64,000 nucleotides of DNA, taken from Bacteroidota bacterium. Lineage in GTDB: Bacteria > Bacteroidota > Bacteroidia > Chitinophagales > Chitinophagaceae. Location: the NCBI GenBank assembly GCA_030706635.1, contig JAUZOD010000015.1:1-64000 (forward strand). The letters run 5' to 3'. The notes beneath the pieces were generated by a model that ran no database searches, was not told the DNA's origin, and saw only the letters and a program-made list of their open reading frames with translations. Of this stretch, positions 51,003 to 59,231 are shown piece by piece (the stretch's first letter is position 1; each line of letters begins with the position of its first letter). Made by a program: the position numbers and the translations under genes.

Positions 51003-54000
51003 TCTCTTTTCTCAGAAATTTTTTTCGCAGAAATGTTTACCTGATCCTTACAGGCATCGTCCTCTTTTTTGCGGCCTATCTTATCAATGTCTATCTGAGC
51101 GGGACCTCCACTACCCGGATCCTGCGGAATTCCATTCAGTCTTTTTTACAAGAGCGGGAATCCGATTTTCAGCATTTATTGAGAGATGAAAACGAAATCC
51201 GCCGGCTGTCTGATAAGAATTATTCCCGGGCCGAGCTCGACGGGTTAATGGATAAGCAGTACGGAATTCTGATCTACGAACGGAATCATCCGTTCAGTGA
51301 GCATCTTACTTTTTGGAGTGACCAGTCTTCCGTACTACCCGACAGCGTTTTGCTCAAGGCAGACGGGGATTATTTTATGAGTCTCAGCAATGGCCAGTTC
51401 GAGATCATCAAACATTCCTTCAATTCAAGATCAACTTACCCGCTGACCGTGATTGCGCTGATTCCCGTTCGCTGGCAATATTATATCTCTCCGGAAAATC
51501 TTCCACCGGAGTTTGTAGGGTTTCCTTCGGCGGATAACCGCGTCCGCATTAGTTTAACGCCCACCCCGTTCCCGGTGAAAAACCTTTCGGGGGAAACGCT
51601 TTTTTACCTGCAAAAGACCGAATCCTTTCATGCTGCAAAATACAGCCTGGTCCTGCTGTTGGTGATATTTATTGCAGTGCTGATCCTGCTGGTGATCGTT
51701 CACAATATGGCCCATGCTGTAGCGGAGGAATACAGCCGGATCGCGGGTATCCTGTTCCTCACCTTTACCGTGCTCATCATCCGAACCATCATTTACAATT
51801 TTCCGGAGATCCTTCACCTGCGGCAGTATGAATTGTTTGATCCCACCATTTATGGATCCAATTTTGTGCTGCGATCGCTGGGCGACCTGCTCATCAATGT
51901 GATGCTTTTTTGCTGGATCGTATTATTTGTCCGGCAGGAGATGGGGGAATATACTTTCCCATTGTTTAAAAATTCCTGGAAGCGCTGGCTCATGATTGTA
52001 TTCACCATGGGGGTTCTGGTGGTCACTACCTTCCTGTTTGCCGATATTGTGCAAAGCCTGGTCGCTGACGCCCGTATTTCCTTTAATGTAACCAATTTTT
52101 TCAGCCTGACCATTTACAGTTTTGTCGGATTTATCATTCTTGCCGCGCTTGCCCTGAGTTATTTCTTCTTTACCCAGATCCTGCTCCGTCTGGTGCGGGG
52201 ATTTATAGAAGGCAATAAATTACCGGTTTTTATACTGGTTGCCAGCATCGGACTGGGCCTCCTTACTTTTCATTCAGAAACCACTCTTGTAGAACTGGAT
52301 ATTTACGTGCTGATCTGGCTGCTTTGTTATTTATGGCTGATGATGAGAAACCTGTTCTCCGGACTGCATTATCAGATGAACGTTTCTGAAATATTATTCT
52401 GGTTGTTTATTTTTTCCAGTTCCATATCGGTGATCATTATTTTTGAAAATCAGAAAATCGAGCTGGAACAGCGCAAAAGTCTTGCCGACCGGCTTGCGGA
52501 GCAAATCGATCCGTCCTCGGAAAAACTGGTGAGCATGTCGCTCATTTATTTCAATAATGATTTTTTATTCCGGGAATTCGATCGCTTCCGCAATCCGGTG
52601 GAAAATCATTTTCTCAAAGACAGTCTGATCAATAATAACTTCAGCGCTTACCTTAGTAAATACGATACAAAGATCTACACTTACGATTCTTCGGAAAAGC
52701 CACTGTATAATCAGGTTCCTGTTTCTTTTGATACCCTGAATACGGTTTTCAAGCTGCAGGGCAAACCCACGACCATTCCCAACCTGATGTACTATGAAAA
52801 GAGTTACGACAAGTTCAGTTACATCTATAAAAAGATCATCGAGAGTGACCAGGGCAAAACCGTGGGTTATCTTTTTGTGCAGGTAGAGCCCCGCAGTTAT
52901 AAGAGCGATGGCCTGTTCCCACGCCTCACCCAGCAACGAAAAGAATTCCTGCCCGAATATTCCCCGATCTATTCCTATGCCATTTACAGCAATGCCGAAC
53001 TGATCACGTATTATAATAACTATCCGTTTCCAACCCAGCTTACCGATAGCCTGATTCCGAAGAAGGACTTCTACCAGAAAAAGAACAATGGATACGACGA
53101 GCTTTGGCATAGCATCTCGGATGATAAGATCATCGTGATCGCCAAGAAGGATAACCTGTTTATTGAGGCGGTTACTTTATTTTCCTATCTCTTCAGCGCT
53201 TTTCTGATCCTTGTAGCCTTGTTCTGGTTCAGTTCGGTGCTTATCCAGACAGGCCTCCACTGGCGTAAATTGAAAGAGTTCCTGCAGTTGAATATCCGTT
53301 CCCAGATTCATACCACGATCATTTTTGTGAGTCTCTTTTTATTCCTTGTGATCGGTGTATCCACCATTTTCTTTCTCATCAACCGGTATAACCGGAATAA
53401 CCAGGACAGGCTAAGCGCCTCCCTGAAGGTAATGGCCGGAGAAATAGAGAGCCGGTTGGCTTCTTATGCCCTAAAGGATCCGGCTTCCAATCCCATCCTG
53501 TCGATGCCCCACGACGAACTGGAGAAATTGATTAACAATACGGCAGAGATCCATAATGCCGAAATCAATTTGTACGACCTCAACGGCGACCTGATCATTT
53601 CATCCACGCCTTTTATTTACGCCAAGGGCATTCTGAGCGAGCAGATGAACCCGCTGGCCTATTTCTATATGAATCGGTTGAACTCCATTGAATTCTTTAA
53701 CCAGGAAAAAATGGGGGGAATAACTTTTCAGAGTATCTATTGCCCTGTGCGCATTGATAAGGGGCATACGAGTGCCTATCTGAATATTCCTTCTTTCAAC
53801 ACGGAAGACGAACTGAATGACGAGATTTCCCGCTTCCTGGTAACGATTATGAACCTGAATGTGTTCATTTTTCTGATCGCCGGTACCATCGCACTTTTTC
53901 TCACCAACCGCATTACTTCTTCGTTTACCCTGATCTCGGAAAAAATGCGTCAGGTGAATCTCAGCAAAACGAACGAAGCCATTGAATGGAAAAAGAATGA

Positions 54001-54754
54001 TGAGATCGGCGTGCTGATCAAGGAATACAACAAAATGGTGGACAAACTGGTGGACAGCGCGTCGGCCCTGGCCAAGAGTGAACGGGAAGGAGCCTGGCGC
54101 GAAATGGCCAGACAGGTGGCACACGAGATAAAAAATCCATTGACACCGATGAAATTGAGTATTCAATACTTACAGAAAGCCAACAACAGTGATGCCGGCA
54201 ACATGAAAGACCTTACGGCCAATGTGGCGAAGACCCTGGTGGAGCAGATAGATCATTTATCGAAGATAGCTGCTGACTTCTCCCAGTTTGCCAATATCGG
54301 CAATCCGAAAAGGGAAATATTCGATCTGCATGAAATGCTTTCTTCGCTTGTCTCCTTATATGAGACATTGGAGAATCTGCTCTTTAAATGGGTTCCCGTC
54401 CGTGAAAAGGTGATGGTATATGCCGATAAGACCCAGTTGAACAGATTATTCACCAACCTTTTGCAGAATGCCTTCGAAGCCTGTCATGAAATGGCGAGAT
54501 GTGTGATCAGCGTGAGTGAGGAATTGAGGGAGGATCATATTCTGATCAAAATAAGCGATAATGGCGAAGGAATCCCTGAACAAATGCAATCTAAAATATT
54601 CATGCCCAATTTTACAACCAAGTCTTCCGGAACCGGATTGGGACTGGCCATGAGCAAAACAATCGTAGAACAAGCCAGGGGAAGGATCTGGTTTGAGACT
54701 TCGGTGGGTAACGGAACGACGTTTTTTGTGGAACTGCCTTTGGATAAGGGTTGA
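50999..54754 (+). CDS. NtrY-like giant sensor histidine kinase
   Basis: A 1251-residue sensor. One TM near residue 15-30, a periplasmic domain, then TM clusters at about 220-240, 245-265, 310-320, 345-450, then a second extracytoplasmic part to about 720, TM, another sensor region to 960, HAMP (LTNRITSSFTLISEKMRQVN), then the phosphoacceptor H-box REMARQVAHEIKNPLTPMK with His1042, N-box NRLFTNLLQNAFEACHEM, G1 SDNGEGIP and G2 SSGTGLGLAMS near 1210. All kinase motifs are intact, so it should be active. It starts with TTG overlapping the mazG stop. No response regulator is next to it. Confidence 0.9.
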   Translation: MISFLRNFFRRNVYLILTGIVLFFAAYLINVYLSGTSTTRILRNSIQSFLQERESDFQHLLRDENEIRRLSDKNYSRAELDGLMDKQYGILIYERNHPFSEHLTFWSDQSSVLPDSVLLKADGDYFMSLSNGQFEIIKHSFNSRSTYPLTVIALIPVRWQYYISPENLPPEFVGFPSADNRVRISLTPTPFPVKNLSGETLFYLQKTESFHAAKYSLVLLLVIFIAVLILLVIVHNMAHAVAEEYSRIAGILFLTFTVLIIRTIIYNFPEILHLRQYELFDPTIYGSNFVLRSLGDLLINVMLFCWIVLFVRQEMGEYTFPLFKNSWKRWLMIVFTMGVLVVTTFLFADIVQSLVADARISFNVTNFFSLTIYSFVGFIILAALALSYFFFTQILLRLVRGFIEGNKLPVFILVASIGLGLLTFHSETTLVELDIYVLIWLLCYLWLMMRNLFSGLHYQMNVSEILFWLFIFSSSISVIIIFENQKIELEQRKSLADRLAEQIDPSSEKLVSMSLIYFNNDFLFREFDRFRNPVENHFLKDSLINNNFSAYLSKYDTKIYTYDSSEKPLYNQVPVSFDTLNTVFKLQGKPTTIPNLMYYEKSYDKFSYIYKKIIESDQGKTVGYLFVQVEPRSYKSDGLFPRLTQQRKEFLPEYSPIYSYAIYSNAELITYYNNYPFPTQLTDSLIPKKDFYQKKNNGYDELWHSISDDKIIVIAKKDNLFIEAVTLFSYLFSAFLILVALFWFSSVLIQTGLHWRKLKEFLQLNIRSQIHTTIIFVSLFLFLVIGVSTIFFLINRYNRNNQDRLSASLKVMAGEIESRLASYALKDPASNPILSMPHDELEKLINNTAEIHNAEINLYDLNGDLIISSTPFIYAKGILSEQMNPLAYFYMNRLNSIEFFNQEKMGGITFQSIYCPVRIDKGHTSAYLNIPSFNTEDELNDEISRFLVTIMNLNVFIFLIAGTIALFLTNRITSSFTLISEKMRQVNLSKTNEAIEWKKNDEIGVLIKEYNKMVDKLVDSASALAKSEREGAWREMARQVAHEIKNPLTPMKLSIQYLQKANNSDAGNMKDLTANVAKTLVEQIDHLSKIAADFSQFANIGNPKREIFDLHEMLSSLVSLYETLENLLFKWVPVREKVMVYADKTQLNRLFTNLLQNAFEACHEMARCVISVSEELREDHILIKISDNGEGIPEQMQSKIFMPNFTTKSSGTGLGLAMSKTIVEQARGRIWFETSVGNGTTFFVELPLDKG

Positions 54755-54763
54755 CGGCCTTGC

Positions 54764-54786
54764 TCTCCGTAGCTTTAGCGAAGAAG
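54764..54786. repeat. Short extragenic motif CTCCGTAGC..GCGAAG
   Basis: CTCCGTAGCTTTAGCGAAG and its continuation lie 9 bp past the kinase stop codon; GC-TTTA-GC makes a small hairpin. I recall motifs like this as scattered extragenic repeats in some genomes. Low certainty. Confidence 0.25.
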
Positions 54787-54787
54787 G

Positions 54788-54936
54788 GTTGATGGTATAT
54801 AGTTGATGGATGTCTGCGCAAGTTGTATAACCGGATTGAATTCGGGCAAATTATCCAAAATCAATTCCAGGCTGCCTTCCATCAGCATTTTAAACATTAA
54901 GGATAATCCATCAACCATCAACTATATACCATCAAC
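54788..54936. repeat. 22-bp perfect inverted repeat flanking 105 bp
   Basis: The 22-bp sequence beginning GTTGATGGTATATAG at 54788-54809 recurs as its exact reverse complement at 54915-54936, with a further GTTGATGG unit next to the second copy. Between them lie 105 bp without a gene. The unit GTTGATGG itself is repeated internally, suggesting a family of interspersed repeats. The outer end touches the 3' end of polX (stop at 54932). Confidence 0.7.
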
Positions 54937-56593
54937 GCTTTTTGCTGACAAAATTTTTCATCTCTTCTAAAGAATAGCTGCTCAGATTTTGTTCAGCCCT
55001 TAGCCCGCCCTTCTGCCCCGCCAGCACGCCGTAATGGATATCGTGATAACCGTTAACGGAATGGGCATCCGGGTCTATAGAGATCATCACATTTTTCTGC
55101 AGTGCGTAGTCGATCCAGCGCCAGTCCAGGTCCAGCCTTCTCGGGTGTGCATTGAGCTCAATGACTACCTGGTGCTCGGCGCAGGCATCAATAAGCTTTT
55201 GATGATCTACCGGATATCCGGGCCTGCTGAGCAGCAGCCGGCCTGTACAGTGACCGAGGATGCGCGTATGCGGGTTCTCAATAGCCCGGAGCAGCCGGTT
55301 CATGGCTTTTTCCAGACTCATTTTCAGGTTGGAGTGTATGGAAGCAATTACCAGATCGAAGGTGCCCAGGATCTGATCGCTGTAGTCGAGACTGCCATCA
55401 TTCAGAATATCACACTCGATACTTTTAAAAATGTGAAAGGGCGCCAGTTGTTGATTGAGTTCGTCGATATACAGATGTTGTTGCCGAATGCGCTCTTCGG
55501 AGAGGCCGTTGGCGTAAAACGCCGACTTGCTGTGATCGCTGATGACCAGGTATTCAAATCCCTGTTCGATGCAGGCTTTGGCCATTTGTTCGATGGTCTG
55601 ACTCCCATCGCTCCAGTTGCTGTGACTATGTATAACCCCTTTGATGTCTGACGCCTGAATAAGCGGGGGTAACGGGCTCATGGCCTTGTTCAGAATGGCG
55701 GGCTCTTCCCGGAGCGGGGCAGGAATAAAAGAGCGGCCCGCCTGCTGAAAAATGAATTCTTCAGACGGAGGATGGTCCTGGGGAGGAAAGCTTTTCTTCC
55801 AGGATTCCAGGAAAGCATCACTGGCGCTGGTTTCAAAAAGAGATGAATAGAATAAAGCGCGGGGGACACAAGCAAACTTCAGCGTTATATTTTCACTGCC
55901 TGAAACGCGGATCCCTTCGGTTGTGGATTCCTGAATCGTAAATTGCCTGGCCGTAAAATAAGATTCCAGATCGGCGACGGGAATGCTGCAGATCCATTCC
56001 GGCTGATCAACAATTTCCAGTTGGCGACGGAAAGCGCCCGTGATGTTAATAAGATGTTCCGGAAAGAACTCCCGGAGGTTTTTTTGAATCAGATGGACAT
56101 AACCTTCCACTTCGGCGAAGAGAAAACTTCCCTGATTTTTCAGATAAAACGAAATTGTCTCGCGAATATTATGCTGCGTCTTTTCTCCGAATCCTTTATA
56201 CAGCATCAGACGATTTTCATCGCAGGCGTACATCAGTTCACCGATGGATTCAATTTCCATCTCCTTCCAGACTGTGGAAATCTTTTTTGGACCCAGGCCC
56301 TTGATTTGGAGCATTTCGATGACACCGGGGGGTGTTTTTTGAATTATCTCCCGAAGTTGGGTCAGCTCACCGGTATCCAATATTTCTACGATTTGTTTGC
56401 CGATACTGGGTCCGATGCCTTTCAACGCCGTGATTTTTTCGCGTGGAATCTGCAGCAGGTCTTCCGTTAGTTTGTCAATAGTGAACGCCGCGGATGCATA
56501 GGATTTTATTTTAAACGGGTTCTCTCCATGGATGTCCATCAGCCTGGCCATCAGGGAAAATTTTTCTGCGATCAGTTCGTTGTTAACCGCCAT
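54932..56593 (-). CDS. polX: PolX-family protein, HhH plus PHP exonuclease
   Basis: 553 residues. N-terminal helix-hairpin-helix repeats (ALKGIGPSIGKQIVEIL near 60-76, LQIKGLGPKKISTVW near 95-108) and the pol X nucleotidyltransferase region (TGAFRRQLE near 183). Then a PHP domain from about 316: VIHSHSNWSDG, LVISDHS, KSIECDIL, ASIHSN, GHCTGR and SIDPDAHSV give all metal ligands. The polymerase Asp triad of the family (GDID-type after FRR and DLR) is absent: LEIVDQPEW replaces it. So the exonuclease is probably active and the polymerase not. Role: DNA repair. Stop lies inside the second copy of the 22-bp repeat. Confidence 0.88.
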   Translation of the reverse strand: MAVNNELIAEKFSLMARLMDIHGENPFKIKSYASAAFTIDKLTEDLLQIPREKITALKGIGPSIGKQIVEILDTGELTQLREIIQKTPPGVIEMLQIKGLGPKKISTVWKEMEIESIGELMYACDENRLMLYKGFGEKTQHNIRETISFYLKNQGSFLFAEVEGYVHLIQKNLREFFPEHLINITGAFRRQLEIVDQPEWICSIPVADLESYFTARQFTIQESTTEGIRVSGSENITLKFACVPRALFYSSLFETSASDAFLESWKKSFPPQDHPPSEEFIFQQAGRSFIPAPLREEPAILNKAMSPLPPLIQASDIKGVIHSHSNWSDGSQTIEQMAKACIEQGFEYLVISDHSKSAFYANGLSEERIRQQHLYIDELNQQLAPFHIFKSIECDILNDGSLDYSDQILGTFDLVIASIHSNLKMSLEKAMNRLLRAIENPHTRILGHCTGRLLLSRPGYPVDHQKLIDACAEHQVVIELNAHPRRLDLDWRWIDYALQKNVMISIDPDAHSVNGYHDIHYGVLAGQKGGLRAEQNLSSYSLEEMKNFVSKKR

Positions 56594-56637
56594 GGGCTTG
56601 TGTTTGAGAGGATGAAACCGTGAAGGTACTAAAACTA

Positions 56638-56667
56638 AAAGTCCCCCGGAATGTTCCGGAGGACTTT
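56638..56667 (-). terminator. Rho-independent terminator of histone-like gene
   Basis: On the reverse strand AAAGTCCTCCGG pairs with CCGGGGGACTTT, including one G-U wobble, and is followed by TTTTAG. The wobble only works on the reverse strand, which fits the leftward gene at 56793. Confidence 0.75.
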
Positions 56668-56694
56668 GATATTTTCAGCCAACTAAGGAAGAAA

Positions 56695-56793
56695 TTATTT
56701 CTTCTTTGCAGACTTCTTGGCAGCTTTCTTTTTCGGAGCTGCTTTCTTTTTTGGAGCTGCTTTTTTCTTAGCTGCTTTTTTTGCTGTTGCCAT
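56695..56793 (-). CDS. 32-residue Lys/Ala/Pro histone H1-like protein
   Basis: MATAKKAAKKKAAPKKK is the start and three KKAAP/KKKAA-type units make up the whole sequence; it ends KKSAKKK. Lys makes up about half of the residues. It resembles the C-terminal tail of histone H1 and AlgP-like/Hc1-type bacterial proteins that bind DNA. With no fixed fold, DNA or RNA binding is likely. It has its own terminator (56638-56667) and lies after the L21-L27 operon and before polX. Confidence 0.75.
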   Translation of the reverse strand: MATAKKAAKKKAAPKKKAAPKKKAAKKSAKKK

Positions 56794-56845
56794 TGTTTGT
56801 AGAATTTAAATGGTTAGTAAACTAATTTACGTAGTAAAAATATAA

Positions 56846-56891
56846 ATTCTTTAGAATTATCCAAAAGTTTTTTTGAATTATTCTAAAGAAT
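56846..56891 (-). terminator. Long-stem terminator after rpmA
   Basis: ATTCTTTAGAAT (56846-56857) and ATTCTAAAGAAT (56880-56891) pair; the interior extends as TTCAAAA/TTTTGGA on the reverse strand, making about 20 paired bases around loop AAAC, followed by TTTATATTTTT. It lies 21 bp after the rpmA stop. Confidence 0.7.
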
Positions 56892-56911
56892 CGGTACTAA
56901 AGTAAAATTTA

Positions 56912-57178
56912 CTAAGCGGTGGCGGGAGCGGGAAGTATGTGAACAAAGGTTCTGTCGGCCTTCCCTTTTTTAAATTCAACCACACCATCGGAGAGCGCAA
57001 ACAAGGTGAAGTCTCTGCCGACTCCCACATTTTTTCCGGGGTGATAAACGGTACCGCGCTGACGAATGATGATGTTGCCGGCGACCGCTGCCTGGCCACC
57101 AAAAATTTTAACACCGAGTCTTTTACTCTGCGAATCGCGGCCGTTCTTTACACTGCCTTCGCCTTTTTTGTGTGCCAT
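56912..57178 (-). CDS. rpmA: 50S ribosomal protein L27
   Basis: 88 residues: [43 protein letters not shown] with the standard L27 N-terminus reaching the peptidyl-transferase centre. Second gene of the L21-L27 operon, separated by 56 bp containing an 8-bp tandem repeat. Highly conserved ribosomal protein of the large subunit. Confidence 0.98.
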   Translation of the reverse strand: MAHKKGEGSVKNGRDSQSKRLGVKIFGGQAAVAGNIIIRQRGTVYHPGKNVGVGRDFTLFALSDGVVEFKKGKADRTFVHILPAPATA

Positions 57179-57196
57179 CGTAAACTGATTTGAAAA

Positions 57197-57220
57197 TGTG
57201 TAAATGTGTAAATGTGCAAA
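57197..57220. repeat. Three 8-bp tandem repeats
   Basis: TGTGTAAA TGTGTAAA TGTGCAAA, period 8 bp, in the gap between rplU and rpmA. Such simple repeats can slip in replication, changing the spacer length. Confidence 0.7.
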
Positions 57221-57234
57221 TGAAGAAACCGGTC

Positions 57235-57537
57235 TTAAGCGATTTCCGTCACCTTGATTTTCGTATAGTGGGTACGGTGACCATGTTTCTTGCGAAATCC
57301 TTTTCTTCTATTCATCTTAAAAGAAATTACCTTATCACCTTGTACCTGGCCCAGGATTTCTACTTTGATCACCTGTTTTACGTCTTTGCCAACGGATAAT
57401 TTTCCATCTCCACTGGACAGTAACACGTTGGAAAACTCTACCTGATCACCCGTCTTGCCGTCGATCTGGGGAACATAGAGCGTCTGGTCTTTCCGGACCC
57501 TGAACTGGCTGCCTGCGATTTGAACAACTGCGAACAT
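57235..57537 (-). CDS. rplU: 50S ribosomal protein L21
   Basis: 100 residues with the L21 sequence [61 protein letters not shown]. First gene of the L21-L27 operon and preceded by an exact -7 promoter. Binds 23S rRNA and is needed for L20 assembly. Confidence 0.98.
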   Translation of the reverse strand: MFAVVQIAGSQFRVRKDQTLYVPQIDGKTGDQVEFSNVLLSSGDGKLSVGKDVKQVIKVEILGQVQGDKVISFKMNRRKGFRKKHGHRTHYTKIKVTEIA

Positions 57538-57558
57538 AACGATGCAATATTAGGGCTG

Positions 57559-57566
57559 CAAAGGTA
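57559..57566 (-). promoter_or_regulatory. -7 promoter element of rplU-rpmA
   Basis: The reverse strand reads TACCTTTG, an exact TAnnTTTG match, 22 bases before the rplU ATG. A weak TTCG lies 19 bases farther upstream where TTTG is expected. Good candidate for a housekeeping promoter of this operon. Confidence 0.6.
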
Positions 57567-57679
57567 AGGGGATTCGGGGTAATTTCGAAGGATTCCTCTA
57601 AAAAAAACAGCCCGCCAAAGCCAAGGCCTGGAGTATTGGCTTTTATTGTAGGTTTGCCGTTCAATTGCTCCCTGCTGAT

Positions 57680-59176
57680 ATGAAGATCAAGTCGTTTTTG
57701 GCCAAACCCTTTGCCTCCTATATATATAGGAGTATCCGGAAAGAGGCGGGAACCGCTCTGGAGGATCAGGAAAATATCCTGAAAACTCTCCTGAAAACCG
57801 GCTCAAAAACGGTTTTTGGAAGGGAACACCACCTGGAAACGGTCAAAACCTATGAGGAATTCAAGTCGGCCGTTCCCATACGGGACTATGAGCAGTTCAA
57901 ACCCTATATTGACCAGATTAAGGAGGGGAAGCACAATGTGTTGTGGAAGGGACAGCCCATCTATTTTGCGAAGACCTCGGGTACCACCAGCGGAATAAAG
58001 TACATCCCCATCTCCAAAGATTCCATTTCAAACCACATCAATACAGCCCGGAATGCCCTGCTTTGTTATATGGCGGAGACGGGTAACTCGGCTTTTGCCG
58101 ACGGAAAGATGATCTTTCTATCCGGTTCCCCTGAACTGGAAAGGATTGCCGGGATCCCGACAGGACGGCTCAGTGGCATCGTAAACCACCATATTCCGCA
58201 TTACCTGCGCACCAACCAGTTACCCAGTTATGAAACCAATTGTATCGAAGAATGGGAAGCCAAACTCGACAAGATCGTGGAAGAAACGATTCGTCAGAAT
58301 ATGACCCTGATCAGCGGCATACCACCCTGGATGCAGATGTATTTTGACCGGCTGACAGAAGTTTCAGGCAAACCAATCAAGGATCTTTTCCCGAATTTTT
58401 CCGTGCTCGTGCATGGCGGTGTGAACTTCGAACCTTATAAGGACCGGCTGCTGGACAGCATCGGGAAATCCGTGGACACGATTGAAACCTACCCGGCATC
58501 AGAAGGGTTTTTTGCGTTTCAGGACAGCCGCCAGGAGGAAGGGCTCCTGTTAAATACCAACAGCGGCATTTTTTTTGAATTCATTCCTGCCGCGGAAATT
58601 TTTGAAAAAGATCCAACACGGATTTCTTTAAATGAAGTGAAGACGGGCATAAACTACGCACTGATCGTAAATAACAATGCCGGGCTTTGGGGATATAATA
58701 TAGGCGATACGGTCCGTTTTGTTTCCACCAATCCATACCGGATGATCGTTACGGGACGCATAAAACATTTTATCTCTGCTTTCGGTGAACACGTGATCGG
58801 TGAAGAAGTGGAATACAGTCTCATGAAAGCCGCCAAAGAGGAAGGCGTGCAGATCAATGAGTTTACCGTAGCACCCTTCATCATGCGGCAGGGGGAAGGG
58901 AAATCGTTTCACGAATGGTTTGTGGAATTTGAGCAGCGCCCGGCCGATATGCATGCTTTTGCCAGAAAGGTAGATAGTAATCTGCGCGCGAAAAATATTT
59001 ATTATGACGACCTCATCTCCGGCAATATTCTGCAGCCCCTGCAGATTCATCCCGTCAAAAAAAACGGGTTCATTAATTACATGAAATCCATCGGCAAACT
59101 CGGTGGCCAAAACAAAGTGCCCCGGCTCAGTAACGACCGCAGTTTTGCAGAGGAGCTGGAAAAATACGGGGACTGA
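57680..59176 (+). CDS. GH3 auxin-responsive promoter family protein
   Basis: About 498 residues from ATG 57680 (the TTG at 57665 would add five). The family is an adenylate-forming acyl-acid-amido synthetase, known in plants for joining amino acids to hormones. ATP site: FAKTSGTTSGIKYIPIS (phosphate loop), later GGVNFEPY and ETYPASEGFFAFQDS. The C-terminal part contains YNIGDTVRF and TGRIKHFISAFGEHVIGEEVE. Bacteroidota homologues are widespread but uncharacterised. Located between ribosomal genes and dxr, divergent from rplU. Confidence 0.9.
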   Translation: MKIKSFLAKPFASYIYRSIRKEAGTALEDQENILKTLLKTGSKTVFGREHHLETVKTYEEFKSAVPIRDYEQFKPYIDQIKEGKHNVLWKGQPIYFAKTSGTTSGIKYIPISKDSISNHINTARNALLCYMAETGNSAFADGKMIFLSGSPELERIAGIPTGRLSGIVNHHIPHYLRTNQLPSYETNCIEEWEAKLDKIVEETIRQNMTLISGIPPWMQMYFDRLTEVSGKPIKDLFPNFSVLVHGGVNFEPYKDRLLDSIGKSVDTIETYPASEGFFAFQDSRQEEGLLLNTNSGIFFEFIPAAEIFEKDPTRISLNEVKTGINYALIVNNNAGLWGYNIGDTVRFVSTNPYRMIVTGRIKHFISAFGEHVIGEEVEYSLMKAAKEEGVQINEFTVAPFIMRQGEGKSFHEWFVEFEQRPADMHAFARKVDSNLRAKNIYYDDLISGNILQPLQIHPVKKNGFINYMKSIGKLGGQNKVPRLSNDRSFAEELEKYGD

Positions 59177-59231
59177 ACATTCCCTGCAAACAGGCGGAAA
59201 TCGCTACTTTTAACTTTCATCCCGGAAGCAT

